Shown here: piece by piece, positions 26,917 through 35,515 of the stretch
Layout of the letters: each line of letters opens with the position of its first letter
Position numbering within the stretch: position 1 is the first letter of the stretch
Assembly: GCA_022841365.1 (NCBI GenBank)
Contig: JALHRP010000001.1
Span: 77,445-141,444, forward strand
Direction: 5' to 3'
Source of the DNA: Chitinophagaceae bacterium
GTDB lineage: Bacteria > Bacteroidota > Bacteroidia > Chitinophagales > Chitinophagaceae
Length of the DNA stretch: 64,000 nt
Program-made: the position numbers and the translations under genes
The notes under the pieces: model-generated
Told to the model about the DNA's origin: nothing
Seen by the model: only the letters and a program-made list of their open reading frames with translations
Databases searched by the model: none

Positions 26917-28941
26917 ATGCACGCTGAATATAAAACAGGCAGACGGATTCTGCTGTCGCTGTTCACCATTACTGTTCTGTTACAAACGCAGGCACAGGAC
27001 AAACGTCTTGTACAGGCCGAACAATATTATGCAAGCGGTGATTACTACACTGCTGCAAAACTGTACGAGCAGTATTTAAAACCCGATGCAAAAGAAAAAT
27101 CAAAAGCAGAATTTCCGCTTAATTCCAAACGTAACCGGCAGGCAAGCGGTATGGGTAAAGGTGTTACAAAAAATGCTTTGCTGTACCGGCAGGCACAAAG
27201 TTTTCGCTTAGCCAATTATTTTACTGAAGCAGCAGAACGTTACAAAGCCGTTGCAGAAATGGATGCAGCAAATTATAATGATGCATGGTACTGGTATGCA
27301 GTTTGTGAACGCAGTCTCGGCAAGTACGATGTGGCCGAAGAAAGCATCAATAAGTTTTTAAGTAACGTAACAGCAAACAATCCATTGAAAGAAGCTGCAG
27401 AAAAAGAATTGCAGACCTTGAAATATATCAAAGCACAGTTGAGCCGTCCGGATACTGCAATGTATGCATTACAGCCAACCACACTTTCACCAGGTGCTGA
27501 TAAAGGTTTGTATGCTCCAGTACACATGGGCGGCAATCGTTTTCTTGTTACAAGTACCGAAACAGATACAGCAAAACAGGAAGGCGTTAATCCAAATCAC
27601 AGCCGTTTGTTTACAACTACATTGTCGAACAATGTATTTTCTGTTGATGAAACAGTGAGTCTTACAACTGCAGACGCAACGGCCAATCAGGGAGCAGCAA
27701 GCATCAGTGCCGATGGCAATCATTTATATTTTACAGAATGGAAGCAGGTGAACGGAATAAAAACTTCTAAAATTTATCATGCTGTAAAAAATGGAAATAC
27801 ATGGACTACTGTTACCGAACTTTCTTCTTTAAATGTGAACGGTTACAGCAGCCAGCAACCATCCTGCACATCTGATGGAAAATATATCTTCTTTGCTTCC
27901 AATCGTCCCGGAGGATCTGGTGCATTTGATATATGGTATGCGCCGCTCAATGCAGATGGAACAACAGGTGAAGCAGTGAATGCAGGAACAGCCATCAACA
28001 CTGCAGCCGATGAACTCTCTCCATTTTATCATAACACAAGTAACACACTTGTTTTTGCAAGTAACGGAAGACAGGGCATGGGCGGTTATGATTTGTTTAT
28101 GGCCAAGGGTTGGGAAACTGCCTGGAAGAATGTTGAGAACATGGGTCATCCCGTTAACTCAACAAGAGACGATCTTTATTTCTTTGCACCCGAAAAATCT
28201 CCTTTATTAAAACAAGCGGTGTTCAGTTCAGATCGTGGATCATCCTGCTGTCTTGAAACCTATCTGGTATCAAAAGCGCCCAAGAAAAAAATCATGAAAG
28301 GAATGGTGCGTGATGGAAAAGATAACCAACCTGTAGCCAATGCAACATTGGTTTGGAAAGATGCTGCCGGTAAAACAGGAACTGTTGTTACAGATGCAAA
28401 CGGCGTATACAGTTTTGAAACCGATGGAACAGTTGAAAACATCACTGTTACCAAACAACGTTATAAAGAAAAAACAACGGCAGTAACCATTACCGGAACA
28501 GACGAATCAGATTGGTCTACTGACAAATTCACCAACAAGGATATTGTATTGGAACGTAAAATCATTTTAACGCCTGAAACAGTTGTAACGGTGTACTTTG
28601 ATTTTGATAAAAGCAACCTGAAACCGGATGCCACAGCCAAGCTTGATTCCATTTATGATATTCTTCTTTCCAACCCGGGTGCTGCTGTACAGATCAGCGG
28701 TTATACCGATGGTAAGGGAACGGTTGAATACAATAAAGTTTTATCTGATAAACGTGCCAAAGCCTGTGCCGAATACCTGATGGCAAAGGGACTTGATACT
28801 GCACGCATCAGCTTTGAATCATTTGGTGAATGTTGCCCGCTGGAGATGGAGATCATTAACGGAAGAGATAATGAAAGCGGCCGGGCAAAGAACAGAAGAG
28901 GATTGATCAATATCAGCTATCCGCCAAAAGAAGAAGAGTAA
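26917..28941 (+). CDS. OmpA-family protein with TPR, PD40 propeller and regulatory domain (PorE-like)
   Basis: About 674 residues from the start at 26917, which places MHAEYKTGRRILLSLFTITV at the front as a signal peptide; an upstream ATG at 26860 adds 19 residues with no signal character. Counting from 26917, TPR-like helices lie at about 20-155, a PD40/WD40-type propeller at about 190-410 (ISADGNHLYFTEW, YIFFASNRPGGSGAFD), a carboxypeptidase-regulatory domain at about 459-540, and an OmpA peptidoglycan-binding domain from about 559 (VYFDFDKSNLKPDA; SDKRAKACAEYL). This order is that of PorE-like proteins that tie the type IX apparatus to peptidoglycan. It is the third gene of the module and ends at a terminator. 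Confidence 0.9.
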   Translation: MHAEYKTGRRILLSLFTITVLLQTQAQDKRLVQAEQYYASGDYYTAAKLYEQYLKPDAKEKSKAEFPLNSKRNRQASGMGKGVTKNALLYRQAQSFRLANYFTEAAERYKAVAEMDAANYNDAWYWYAVCERSLGKYDVAEESINKFLSNVTANNPLKEAAEKELQTLKYIKAQLSRPDTAMYALQPTTLSPGADKGLYAPVHMGGNRFLVTSTETDTAKQEGVNPNHSRLFTTTLSNNVFSVDETVSLTTADATANQGAASISADGNHLYFTEWKQVNGIKTSKIYHAVKNGNTWTTVTELSSLNVNGYSSQQPSCTSDGKYIFFASNRPGGSGAFDIWYAPLNADGTTGEAVNAGTAINTAADELSPFYHNTSNTLVFASNGRQGMGGYDLFMAKGWETAWKNVENMGHPVNSTRDDLYFFAPEKSPLLKQAVFSSDRGSSCCLETYLVSKAPKKKIMKGMVRDGKDNQPVANATLVWKDAAGKTGTVVTDANGVYSFETDGTVENITVTKQRYKEKTTAVTITGTDESDWSTDKFTNKDIVLERKIILTPETVVTVYFDFDKSNLKPDATAKLDSIYDILLSNPGAAVQISGYTDGKGTVEYNKVLSDKRAKACAEYLMAKGLDTARISFESFGECCPLEMEIINGRDNESGRAKNRRGLINISYPPKEEE

Positions 28942-28959
28942 GAATAATTATTGTAATAA

Positions 28960-28988
28960 AAAGCCACATTGAAAAATGTGGCTTTTTT
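28960..28988 (+). terminator. Rho-independent terminator of the type IX module
   Basis: Stem AAGCCACATT (28961-28970) / AATGTGGCTT with a GAAA loop, followed by a T-run. It sits 20 bp after the OmpA-family gene. Confidence 0.85.
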
Positions 28989-29045
28989 CATTTGTTAGCA
29001 AGATTGAGGTATAAATATTCTTACATTTAGATGCGAATTATCATA

Positions 29046-30269
29046 ATGAAACTACACCATTTCTTACTTTCCTGCTTATTAATTGGCACTACACAATCAT
29101 TTTCTCAGTTTAAATTTATTGATTCATGCGTACAGTTTACGGTTAATCTGAAAATCAACAATCCTTATTCGGATACTATTTCATACCTGTATTTCGACTG
29201 TGAGAAAAATCAAGGTTACAGAGAACGGGTTGTGTTGCAAGAAGGTAAGTTTCATTTATCAGGAACAATAAACCGTGCGGCAGAGATCATTTTTATTTGT
29301 AAACCCAGAGCTTTGTTCGAAGACTCCAGTTATTACCGGTTAATTGTTGAAGCAGGAATCACTAATGTAGAGTTAACCATGGCAGATTCCAATATTGTAA
29401 AGGATATTGTGACAGGGTCTCCTGCTCAATCAGAAAAACGTAACTGGGAAAAACAAAATCGAATTTTACTGCAGAAGAATGAAAAATATTTAAACGAAAT
29501 CGGGGAAATACACAGGGATAAAAACGCTGATCATACAACCGAAAGAGAAAAACTCATACGGGACTTAGAAAGCAGGCTCAGCTTATTACGGGAGCTAAGA
29601 GCTGCTATTGCATTGGAGCAAATTAAAGCGAATCCCGATTCATATTTTTCTTCCAATTTGCTATTTAAATATCAAAGGCTGTACTCTCCTGATACAGTCA
29701 TGTATTATTTTAATATATTCTCGTTAAGAGTACAGCAAAGCAGTTTTGGGAAATATATTTTGAACGATGCTTTTGCACGAAGCGATAACTGGGAACTTTT
29801 CTCCAGCTATCTAGATAGTTCTACGTTTAAAAAAGTAAAGACGATGCGATCACTTTATGATATTTCGTTTCCTACAGTAAAGGGCGATACGGTTTCACTT
29901 TCAACATTCAAGGGTAAAATAATACTGATTGATTTTTGGGCAAGTTGGTGTGGTCCATGTATTAAAAGTATTCCTGCCTTAAACCGTTTAATGGATGAAG
30001 TGAGGGATTTACCCATTGTTATTCTTCCTGTTTCAGTTGATAAAAATGAACAGAACTGGCGAAATGCAATAGCAAAGAATAAATATGAGGGGATACAGCT
30101 GTTAGACAAACAAAGTCTGTTGGCAGCTTACTACAAAGTTTTGGGATATCCGACTTATGTTATAATTGATCAGGATGGAAAGCTGATAGATGGGAATGCT
30201 CCAAATCCAGATGATGGTGAGACCTTGCGTACGAAACTTCTGGAGCTGGTTAAGAAAATCAATCAGTAA
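29046..30269 (+). CDS. Exported TlpA-like thioredoxin with DUF4369-type N-terminal domain
   Basis: About 407 residues from ATG 29046; ATG 29031 would add five residues in front of the signal peptide MKLHHFLLSCLLIG. The N-terminal part (about 25-120) is strand rich like DUF4369, a charged helical linker follows (about 130-200), and the C-terminal thioredoxin domain carries DFWASWCGPC with the CGPC pair at about 302-305. Such proteins reduce disulfides in the periplasm. The next gene is a paralogue with the same fold. Substrate unknown. Confidence 0.85.
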   Translation: MKLHHFLLSCLLIGTTQSFSQFKFIDSCVQFTVNLKINNPYSDTISYLYFDCEKNQGYRERVVLQEGKFHLSGTINRAAEIIFICKPRALFEDSSYYRLIVEAGITNVELTMADSNIVKDIVTGSPAQSEKRNWEKQNRILLQKNEKYLNEIGEIHRDKNADHTTEREKLIRDLESRLSLLRELRAAIALEQIKANPDSYFSSNLLFKYQRLYSPDTVMYYFNIFSLRVQQSSFGKYILNDAFARSDNWELFSSYLDSSTFKKVKTMRSLYDISFPTVKGDTVSLSTFKGKIILIDFWASWCGPCIKSIPALNRLMDEVRDLPIVILPVSVDKNEQNWRNAIAKNKYEGIQLLDKQSLLAAYYKVLGYPTYVIIDQDGKLIDGNAPNPDDGETLRTKLLELVKKINQ

Positions 30270-30299
30270 AATTCATTTATTCAAATTCATACATTTACT

Positions 30300-31586
30300 A
30301 TGCGATCTGTTTTCTTACAACTCCAATTTGTATTCTTTTGTTTTTGTACAAATGCTCAAAGCAGCGAAACCTATTACACGGTTATTACAGAGAAAGATAC
30401 ACCGGTCAAAAGCGGACTTGGCGGAACAATGGAGCCATTACGTATCGTATCAATCAACAAAGAAGAAAATTCACAAATTGTAAGCTATAGTTTTGATATG
30501 CGTCATCAACTGTTTGCAGCGTATAAAAAAAAGCAACTTTCCGCCGACAGCCTTCAGCTTTTTCATCAACAATATTTACTGGATACGGTTCATCTTAAAA
30601 AATGGGAAAAGGAAAATGAGATGCTGGTATATCTGCAGTTACTGAAAGGAAAATGGAAAATTATCTTTGACACAAATCACTCCGGTATTTTTACGGATGA
30701 TCCTGTTTATTTCAAGGATACTTCCTTCTTTGCAAACCGACGCACATTTGCTATACCGCACAAACTAAATTTCTGGCATCAACAGCCCTACACAAAAGAA
30801 CTTACTTTTCAAATATTGCCTGATGGGCAGCTTCCGAAAAAATATCCTGATGCGTTATTTAATACTTGGGGAGGAGCACGAAAGTTAAGACAAGGAAGAT
30901 TACATGTTGGGGTAGATAGCTTTTTAATTAAACTGTATGTGGTCAATAAACATTTAGCGTACAGTTTATACAGCAGCATCTATTCTGTTTCTAATGCAAA
31001 TGAAAATGAATTTCAGTTGTTCAGTACGTCGTATCCACAATATTCAAGAAAAGATAGTTTGTATATCGGTAATGAAATTCTGATGCTGGATAAGGTTAGC
31101 ATTATGGGCGATACAATGGTATTCCGAAAAGTGGGTGAAAATGAAGCTATGAAAGGCTTACAGCCAGGCGCAATATTGAAATCGGTATTCGGAGCTCATT
31201 TGAATACCGGAGTGTATGAAGATATTTATTTTAAACGCCGTGATTCAAAATATACGCTGCTTCATTTTTGGGGTTCGTGGTGTGGCCCCTGTATTGCTAA
31301 TTTACCTAAACTGAAAACCTTTATTACAGACAACGAAGCAAAACTGGAAATCATCAGTTTCCCTTATGAACAGCAAAAAGATACTATCAAAACAAAAAAA
31401 CTCGTTGAGCAGTATGAATTAAACTGGAAACAGATCATTCAATTACGTGACCATCCTTTTCAAAAGCCAGATGTGGTGAAGCAGTTGAGGATCGAACATT
31501 TTCCAACTTATTTATTAATTGATAGTTCAGGTAAAATTCTTGTACGTACTTCAAAACTGGAAGAGGTTACAGATATATTTCGATAA
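30300..31586 (+). CDS. Exported TlpA-like thioredoxin, second gene
   Basis: A 428-residue protein with a signal peptide (MRSVFLQLQFVFFCFCTNAQ). The N-terminal 290 residues match no family I recognise and contain many aromatic and charged residues. The C-terminal thioredoxin domain has HFWGSWCGPC with CGPC at 328-331 and a cis-Pro region IEHFPTYLLID. It lies 30 bp after the other TlpA-like gene, so the two are one transcript. A bidirectional terminator follows. Confidence 0.85.
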   Translation: MRSVFLQLQFVFFCFCTNAQSSETYYTVITEKDTPVKSGLGGTMEPLRIVSINKEENSQIVSYSFDMRHQLFAAYKKKQLSADSLQLFHQQYLLDTVHLKKWEKENEMLVYLQLLKGKWKIIFDTNHSGIFTDDPVYFKDTSFFANRRTFAIPHKLNFWHQQPYTKELTFQILPDGQLPKKYPDALFNTWGGARKLRQGRLHVGVDSFLIKLYVVNKHLAYSLYSSIYSVSNANENEFQLFSTSYPQYSRKDSLYIGNEILMLDKVSIMGDTMVFRKVGENEAMKGLQPGAILKSVFGAHLNTGVYEDIYFKRRDSKYTLLHFWGSWCGPCIANLPKLKTFITDNEAKLEIISFPYEQQKDTIKTKKLVEQYELNWKQIIQLRDHPFQKPDVVKQLRIEHFPTYLLIDSSGKILVRTSKLEEVTDIFR

Positions 31587-31589
31587 AGA

Positions 31590-31619
31590 AAAAGCTCCAT
31601 CATAATTGATGGAGCTTTT
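31590..31619. terminator. Bidirectional terminator between convergent genes
   Basis: Perfect 13-bp stem AAAAGCTCCATCA (31590-31602) / TGATGGAGCTTTT (31607-31619) with a TAAT loop. A-run and T-run flank it on both strands, so it can stop the thioredoxin transcript and the opposing amidohydrolase transcript. Confidence 0.88.
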
Positions 31620-31637
31620 GAATAAAGGATCTAAAAA

Positions 31638-34600
31638 TTACTGCTTCACTTCCGTCGTCACCTTCGGTACTTCTTTCGTCCATGACCCAACATCCATCTT
31701 TCGTGGCGTTGGATAAATTTCATCGAGTGTATTACCATCATACAATCGTCCGTTTTTTACAACATAACGGATGGTATTAGTATTACGGATATTCACCAAT
31801 GGATTGCCATCCATAATTACAATATCTGCAAGCTTGCCGGGTTCTACACTGCCGAGTTCTTTATCTAACCCTAATGCAGTTGCACCAAGAATAGTTGAAG
31901 AACGCAACATAATGATCGGCGACATACCACTGCTGGCAACGCTCCACATTTCCCAATGATAACCGAGACCCTGCAACTGACCATGACTGCCAACACCTGC
32001 AATACCACCTTGCGTTACAACACTGTTTACACTTTGTGCATGTTTAGGAAACACATGATCTTCCGGTGCAAACCATCCACCCAAACCACCTGCCCGGCGG
32101 CGGGCTTTTGAATTCAACTCTTCATACGGTGTAAAGCGGTTGAGCTTGGGATCTTTTAACGGACTTTCTGTTGTGTAATAAAAATTCTCTGCCCATGGTC
32201 CGCCATACGCAACCAATAAAGTTGGCGTGTATGCCATTTTACTTTCTGCAATGGTGCTCGTTAAATCTTTATACAACGGAAAAACAGGAATGGCATGTTC
32301 ATGACCGGGATAACCATCAAACAATTGTGTCATGTTCAATTTAAAATCCAAACCACCTTCTGTTGTTGGCATCAGCTTTTGTTCTTTTGCTGCCATGATC
32401 ACCCACTGACGCATTTGCCTGTTACCAACGAGATACATTTTAATATACTGTGTGTTGTAATACTTGCTGTATTGTTTCAACACATTGCGTGTTTGATCGA
32501 GATCTTTTAAATTATACATCCAGAAACCAACACCGGGTCCTGTACTGTAAATACGTGGACCGGGCAATTGTCCTGCTTCAACCATATCGCCCCATGTTAA
32601 TACATCGGTAGTTGCTGTTTGCGGATCTCTGGTAGTCGTAACACCATATGCAAGGTTCGCTGCATAAATCCACGATGTGTTTTTATGTAAACCCCAATAG
32701 GTCCACATATGCGAATGCGTATCAACAAAACCGGGTGTAATTGTTTTACCCGTGCAATCAACTTCTTTTGTTCCTGCAGGTACAGTGAGTGTTCCCGTTT
32801 TACCGACTGCTTTTATTCGATTGTTTACAATGAGTACATCTCCGTTTTCAATCACCTCCTCTCCTTTCATGGTAATGATGCGTGCATTTTTTAATAAGAT
32901 GCTGCCAATAGGTAAGTCTTTCTGGAAATAAACTTTCACCTGTGTTTCAGCAGGCAAATACTTTTCTGCTTTCTTCTTTGCTTCTGCCGCCAGCTTTTCT
33001 CTGTTAGCTCTTGCTGTATCAACTTTTAAAATAGCAGCGAGCGAGTCAGCACTTTTCTTTGCAAGTGAATCAGCAATACGTTTTGCTTCAGGTCCTAAAG
33101 CAATCAATGCTTTTACACTATCAGCCATTCTTTTTGCTTCGATCTTTTTTGCAGCTTTTACAGAGTCTTCTACAAACTTTGCACGCTCTGTATCATATAC
33201 CCAATGACCATTGCCTAAACTCCAGTGAATTTTTTTACCGTTTGCTTCCCATGCAGGAAACTCACCACCAATTTCTGTTAACTGTCTTGCAGGGAATGCA
33301 CTGAACGCAGGATCAGCTACATTGATGTTGGGCACTTTACCTGCATCAGGAATTGTAACTACATACACATTGTTGTTTACCTGTGCGATGGCCTGGTTGC
33401 CTACAGGCGACATTAAAATAGTACCTGCAGGTGTTGGTAAATTCTGCGGCTCACGGTTACCCGTACTCTCCGGCAGCATGCAATGGTTTACAGGATCAGT
33501 ATTCATGATTGGTTTGCCCATTACATACTTTACAGTATTTGCAACTTGATTGCCATTGGTTGTTTGATGATTGTCTCCATCTTCTGCTGTACCATATGTT
33601 GTGATACCGGTGATACGTGCATGTGTTTTTAAATCGGTTCCATCCCAACGCACAGAAACCAATGCACCACCTCCTGTATTGAGATAAATACGATTGGTAT
33701 CTTTTGTGAAATGAATATTGCCGTAGTTGGCTGCAAACAGATCAACCTTGGTTACATTGCTGCCGTTTGGATTCATCCAAACCAATTCTGCTTCATTACC
33801 ACTGTAAAAAGGATCTTCTGCATCTTTAAACAAACGTTTTGGCCCACGGAAAAAAGCAATGCGGTTATTGTAACTCCATACCGGCTGCATATAAAACGCA
33901 GCTTCGTTAGTGAGTTTAGTGATTGCAGGTTTGGGTGAAAGCACGGCTTTATAAATATTACCGCCATCAGTTTCGCTCCATGTAACAAAGACCAATTGAT
34001 TTCCATCCGGGCTCCATGATGGCATCGCTTCTGTAAAATTAAAATTGGTTACACGTTTTGCTGTTCCGTTTGGATAATCCATTACATACAATCTGTTCAA
34101 CACAGTAAATGCTAATTTTTTTCCATCGGGACTTGGAACACCGTCACGAATCTGAGTAGCCAATGCAGCACTCGTATCTTTTACTGCATAGTTGAAATAC
34201 AATCTTGGACCAAACTCTAATGCAACATCAGCATCAAAAACAATTTCTGTTGCTTTGCTTCCATCAACAGGAAGTTTCCAAAGCTTACCGCCATAACTGG
34301 CAATTAAAAATTTACTGTCGGGTGTAAAACTCATGCCCGGCAATACACCTTGCGGTGCAATACTTTCCTGTTCGTCTCTTTGTACGGGATAGGCCAGCCA
34401 TTTTTCATCACCGGTTTTCATGTTGCGTAAGATGAGGCCGGTTTTATCTTCATGCCTGCTGCCATAAGCCATCCATTGCCCGTCTTTGCTGAGCGTTGGT
34501 GTAAAGGATGAACCATATCTGCTTGCAATCACATTCACTGTTCCTTTTTCACGATCGTATGTTCCTATTTGATATTGCGGTAACAATGCATTGTAATTCC

Positions 34601-35234
34601 ATGAGCCAATGCGTTGACTGAAGTAAACGGTTCTTCCATCTGCACTTACAAACGGATCAATCATTTTTAATGTGGGAGGAAGTTCACCTAATTGAATACC
34701 ACCACCACCATCTTTGTGATACATCCACAGCTTTGCAATACGACGGCCCTTGCTTGCTACAATATAATTTCCGTCGGGTGTCCATACCGCTGCAGGAAAA
34801 TCTTCTGTGCGGTCTTTTGTTAATTGAATGGTGTCTTGCTTTTCCATATCAATGTACCAGATATTATCACTGCCGCTTCGGTCGCTGGTGAAAAGAATCT
34901 TTTTTCCATCGGGACTGAAACGTGGATGTGTTTCATATGCCATACCTTTTGTGATTTGTGTGGCTTTACCACCTGCAACGGGAATGGTATAAATATCTCC
35001 CATGAGGTCAAATGCAATAGTGCTGCCGTCGGGGCTAACATCCACACTCATCCAGGTACCTTCTTTGGTGTTGAACTTTACTTCCCGTTCAGGTTTTAAA
35101 GGAAGATTGGCAAACTTGGTGTACGCCATCGTGTCTTTTTTCACACTGTCGGCTTGTATTGAAATCTGGTTTTGTTGCGCCATTGCCGGCACTACAAAAG
35201 CAGCAGCCAATACTGTAAACATGTATTTTCTCAT
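31638..35234 (-). CDS. Exported amidohydrolase fused to a TolB-like PD40 propeller
   Basis: A 1198-residue protein with a signal peptide (MRKYMFTVLAAAFVVPAMAQ). Residues about 45-690 are a TolB/PD40-type beta-propeller (repeated FSPDGKKILFTSDRSG-like blades). A Lys/Ala/Asp-rich coiled stretch (about 695-770) links it to an amidohydrolase domain at about 775-1180, whose metal-binding HxH is His840-x-His842 in FVDTHSHMW and whose end carries LGSVEPGKLADIVIMDGNPL. The metal and domain suggest hydrolysis of an amide or peptide in the periplasm. It is monocistronic or co-transcribed with nothing visible. Confidence 0.87.
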   Translation of the reverse strand: MRKYMFTVLAAAFVVPAMAQQNQISIQADSVKKDTMAYTKFANLPLKPEREVKFNTKEGTWMSVDVSPDGSTIAFDLMGDIYTIPVAGGKATQITKGMAYETHPRFSPDGKKILFTSDRSGSDNIWYIDMEKQDTIQLTKDRTEDFPAAVWTPDGNYIVASKGRRIAKLWMYHKDGGGGIQLGELPPTLKMIDPFVSADGRTVYFSQRIGSWNYNALLPQYQIGTYDREKGTVNVIASRYGSSFTPTLSKDGQWMAYGSRHEDKTGLILRNMKTGDEKWLAYPVQRDEQESIAPQGVLPGMSFTPDSKFLIASYGGKLWKLPVDGSKATEIVFDADVALEFGPRLYFNYAVKDTSAALATQIRDGVPSPDGKKLAFTVLNRLYVMDYPNGTAKRVTNFNFTEAMPSWSPDGNQLVFVTWSETDGGNIYKAVLSPKPAITKLTNEAAFYMQPVWSYNNRIAFFRGPKRLFKDAEDPFYSGNEAELVWMNPNGSNVTKVDLFAANYGNIHFTKDTNRIYLNTGGGALVSVRWDGTDLKTHARITGITTYGTAEDGDNHQTTNGNQVANTVKYVMGKPIMNTDPVNHCMLPESTGNREPQNLPTPAGTILMSPVGNQAIAQVNNNVYVVTIPDAGKVPNINVADPAFSAFPARQLTEIGGEFPAWEANGKKIHWSLGNGHWVYDTERAKFVEDSVKAAKKIEAKRMADSVKALIALGPEAKRIADSLAKKSADSLAAILKVDTARANREKLAAEAKKKAEKYLPAETQVKVYFQKDLPIGSILLKNARIITMKGEEVIENGDVLIVNNRIKAVGKTGTLTVPAGTKEVDCTGKTITPGFVDTHSHMWTYWGLHKNTSWIYAANLAYGVTTTRDPQTATTDVLTWGDMVEAGQLPGPRIYSTGPGVGFWMYNLKDLDQTRNVLKQYSKYYNTQYIKMYLVGNRQMRQWVIMAAKEQKLMPTTEGGLDFKLNMTQLFDGYPGHEHAIPVFPLYKDLTSTIAESKMAYTPTLLVAYGGPWAENFYYTTESPLKDPKLNRFTPYEELNSKARRRAGGLGGWFAPEDHVFPKHAQSVNSVVTQGGIAGVGSHGQLQGLGYHWEMWSVASSGMSPIIMLRSSTILGATALGLDKELGSVEPGKLADIVIMDGNPLVNIRNTNTIRYVVKNGRLYDGNTLDEIYPTPRKMDVGSWTKEVPKVTTEVKQ

Positions 35235-35328
35235 ACTATTCAGTTTTGCAGAAAATTACTGGATAGAATTGAATTTCGGAAGGAAATTGTTTGAATGGTT
35301 GAAGCTGTATAAAATCGATCAGGAATTC

Positions 35329-35395
35329 AGAGATTTCTCATCCCGCCGTAACAAATTGACAAGTTGATATACCTATGGCGGGATTCGAAATGACG
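35329..35395. repeat. Palindromic REP-like element (CCCGCC/GGCGGG)
   Basis: AGAGATTTCTCATCCCGCC then, 29 nt on, GGCGGGATTCGAAATGACGG. CCCGCC (35342-35347) pairs with GGCGGG (35377-35382). The flanks (GATTTCTC, TCGAAATGACGG) look like a dispersed intergenic repeat type seen in this phylum. It sits in the 281-bp gap between two minus-strand amidohydrolase genes. Confidence 0.5.
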
Positions 35396-35413
35396 GCAGA
35401 TTGAGTAATTTTT

Positions 35414-35442
35414 CCGCCGTGGTCGGTGGGGACACCGACCAC
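35414..35442. repeat. REP-like palindrome, copy 2
   Basis: Perfect 10-bp arms GTGGTCGGTG (35419-35428) and CACCGACCAC (35433-35442) around GGGA, preceded by CCGCC. It shares CCGCCGTGGT with the window-start copy. With the element at 35329 it fills most of the gap before the next gene; no promoter or gene is evident there. Confidence 0.75.
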
Positions 35443-35515
35443 TGTTAGCCTTGCAAGAAATTTGCAGAAGTATTTTCAGATTGCTTCTTATAAGGAAAAG
35501 AAAAATCAACAAAAC

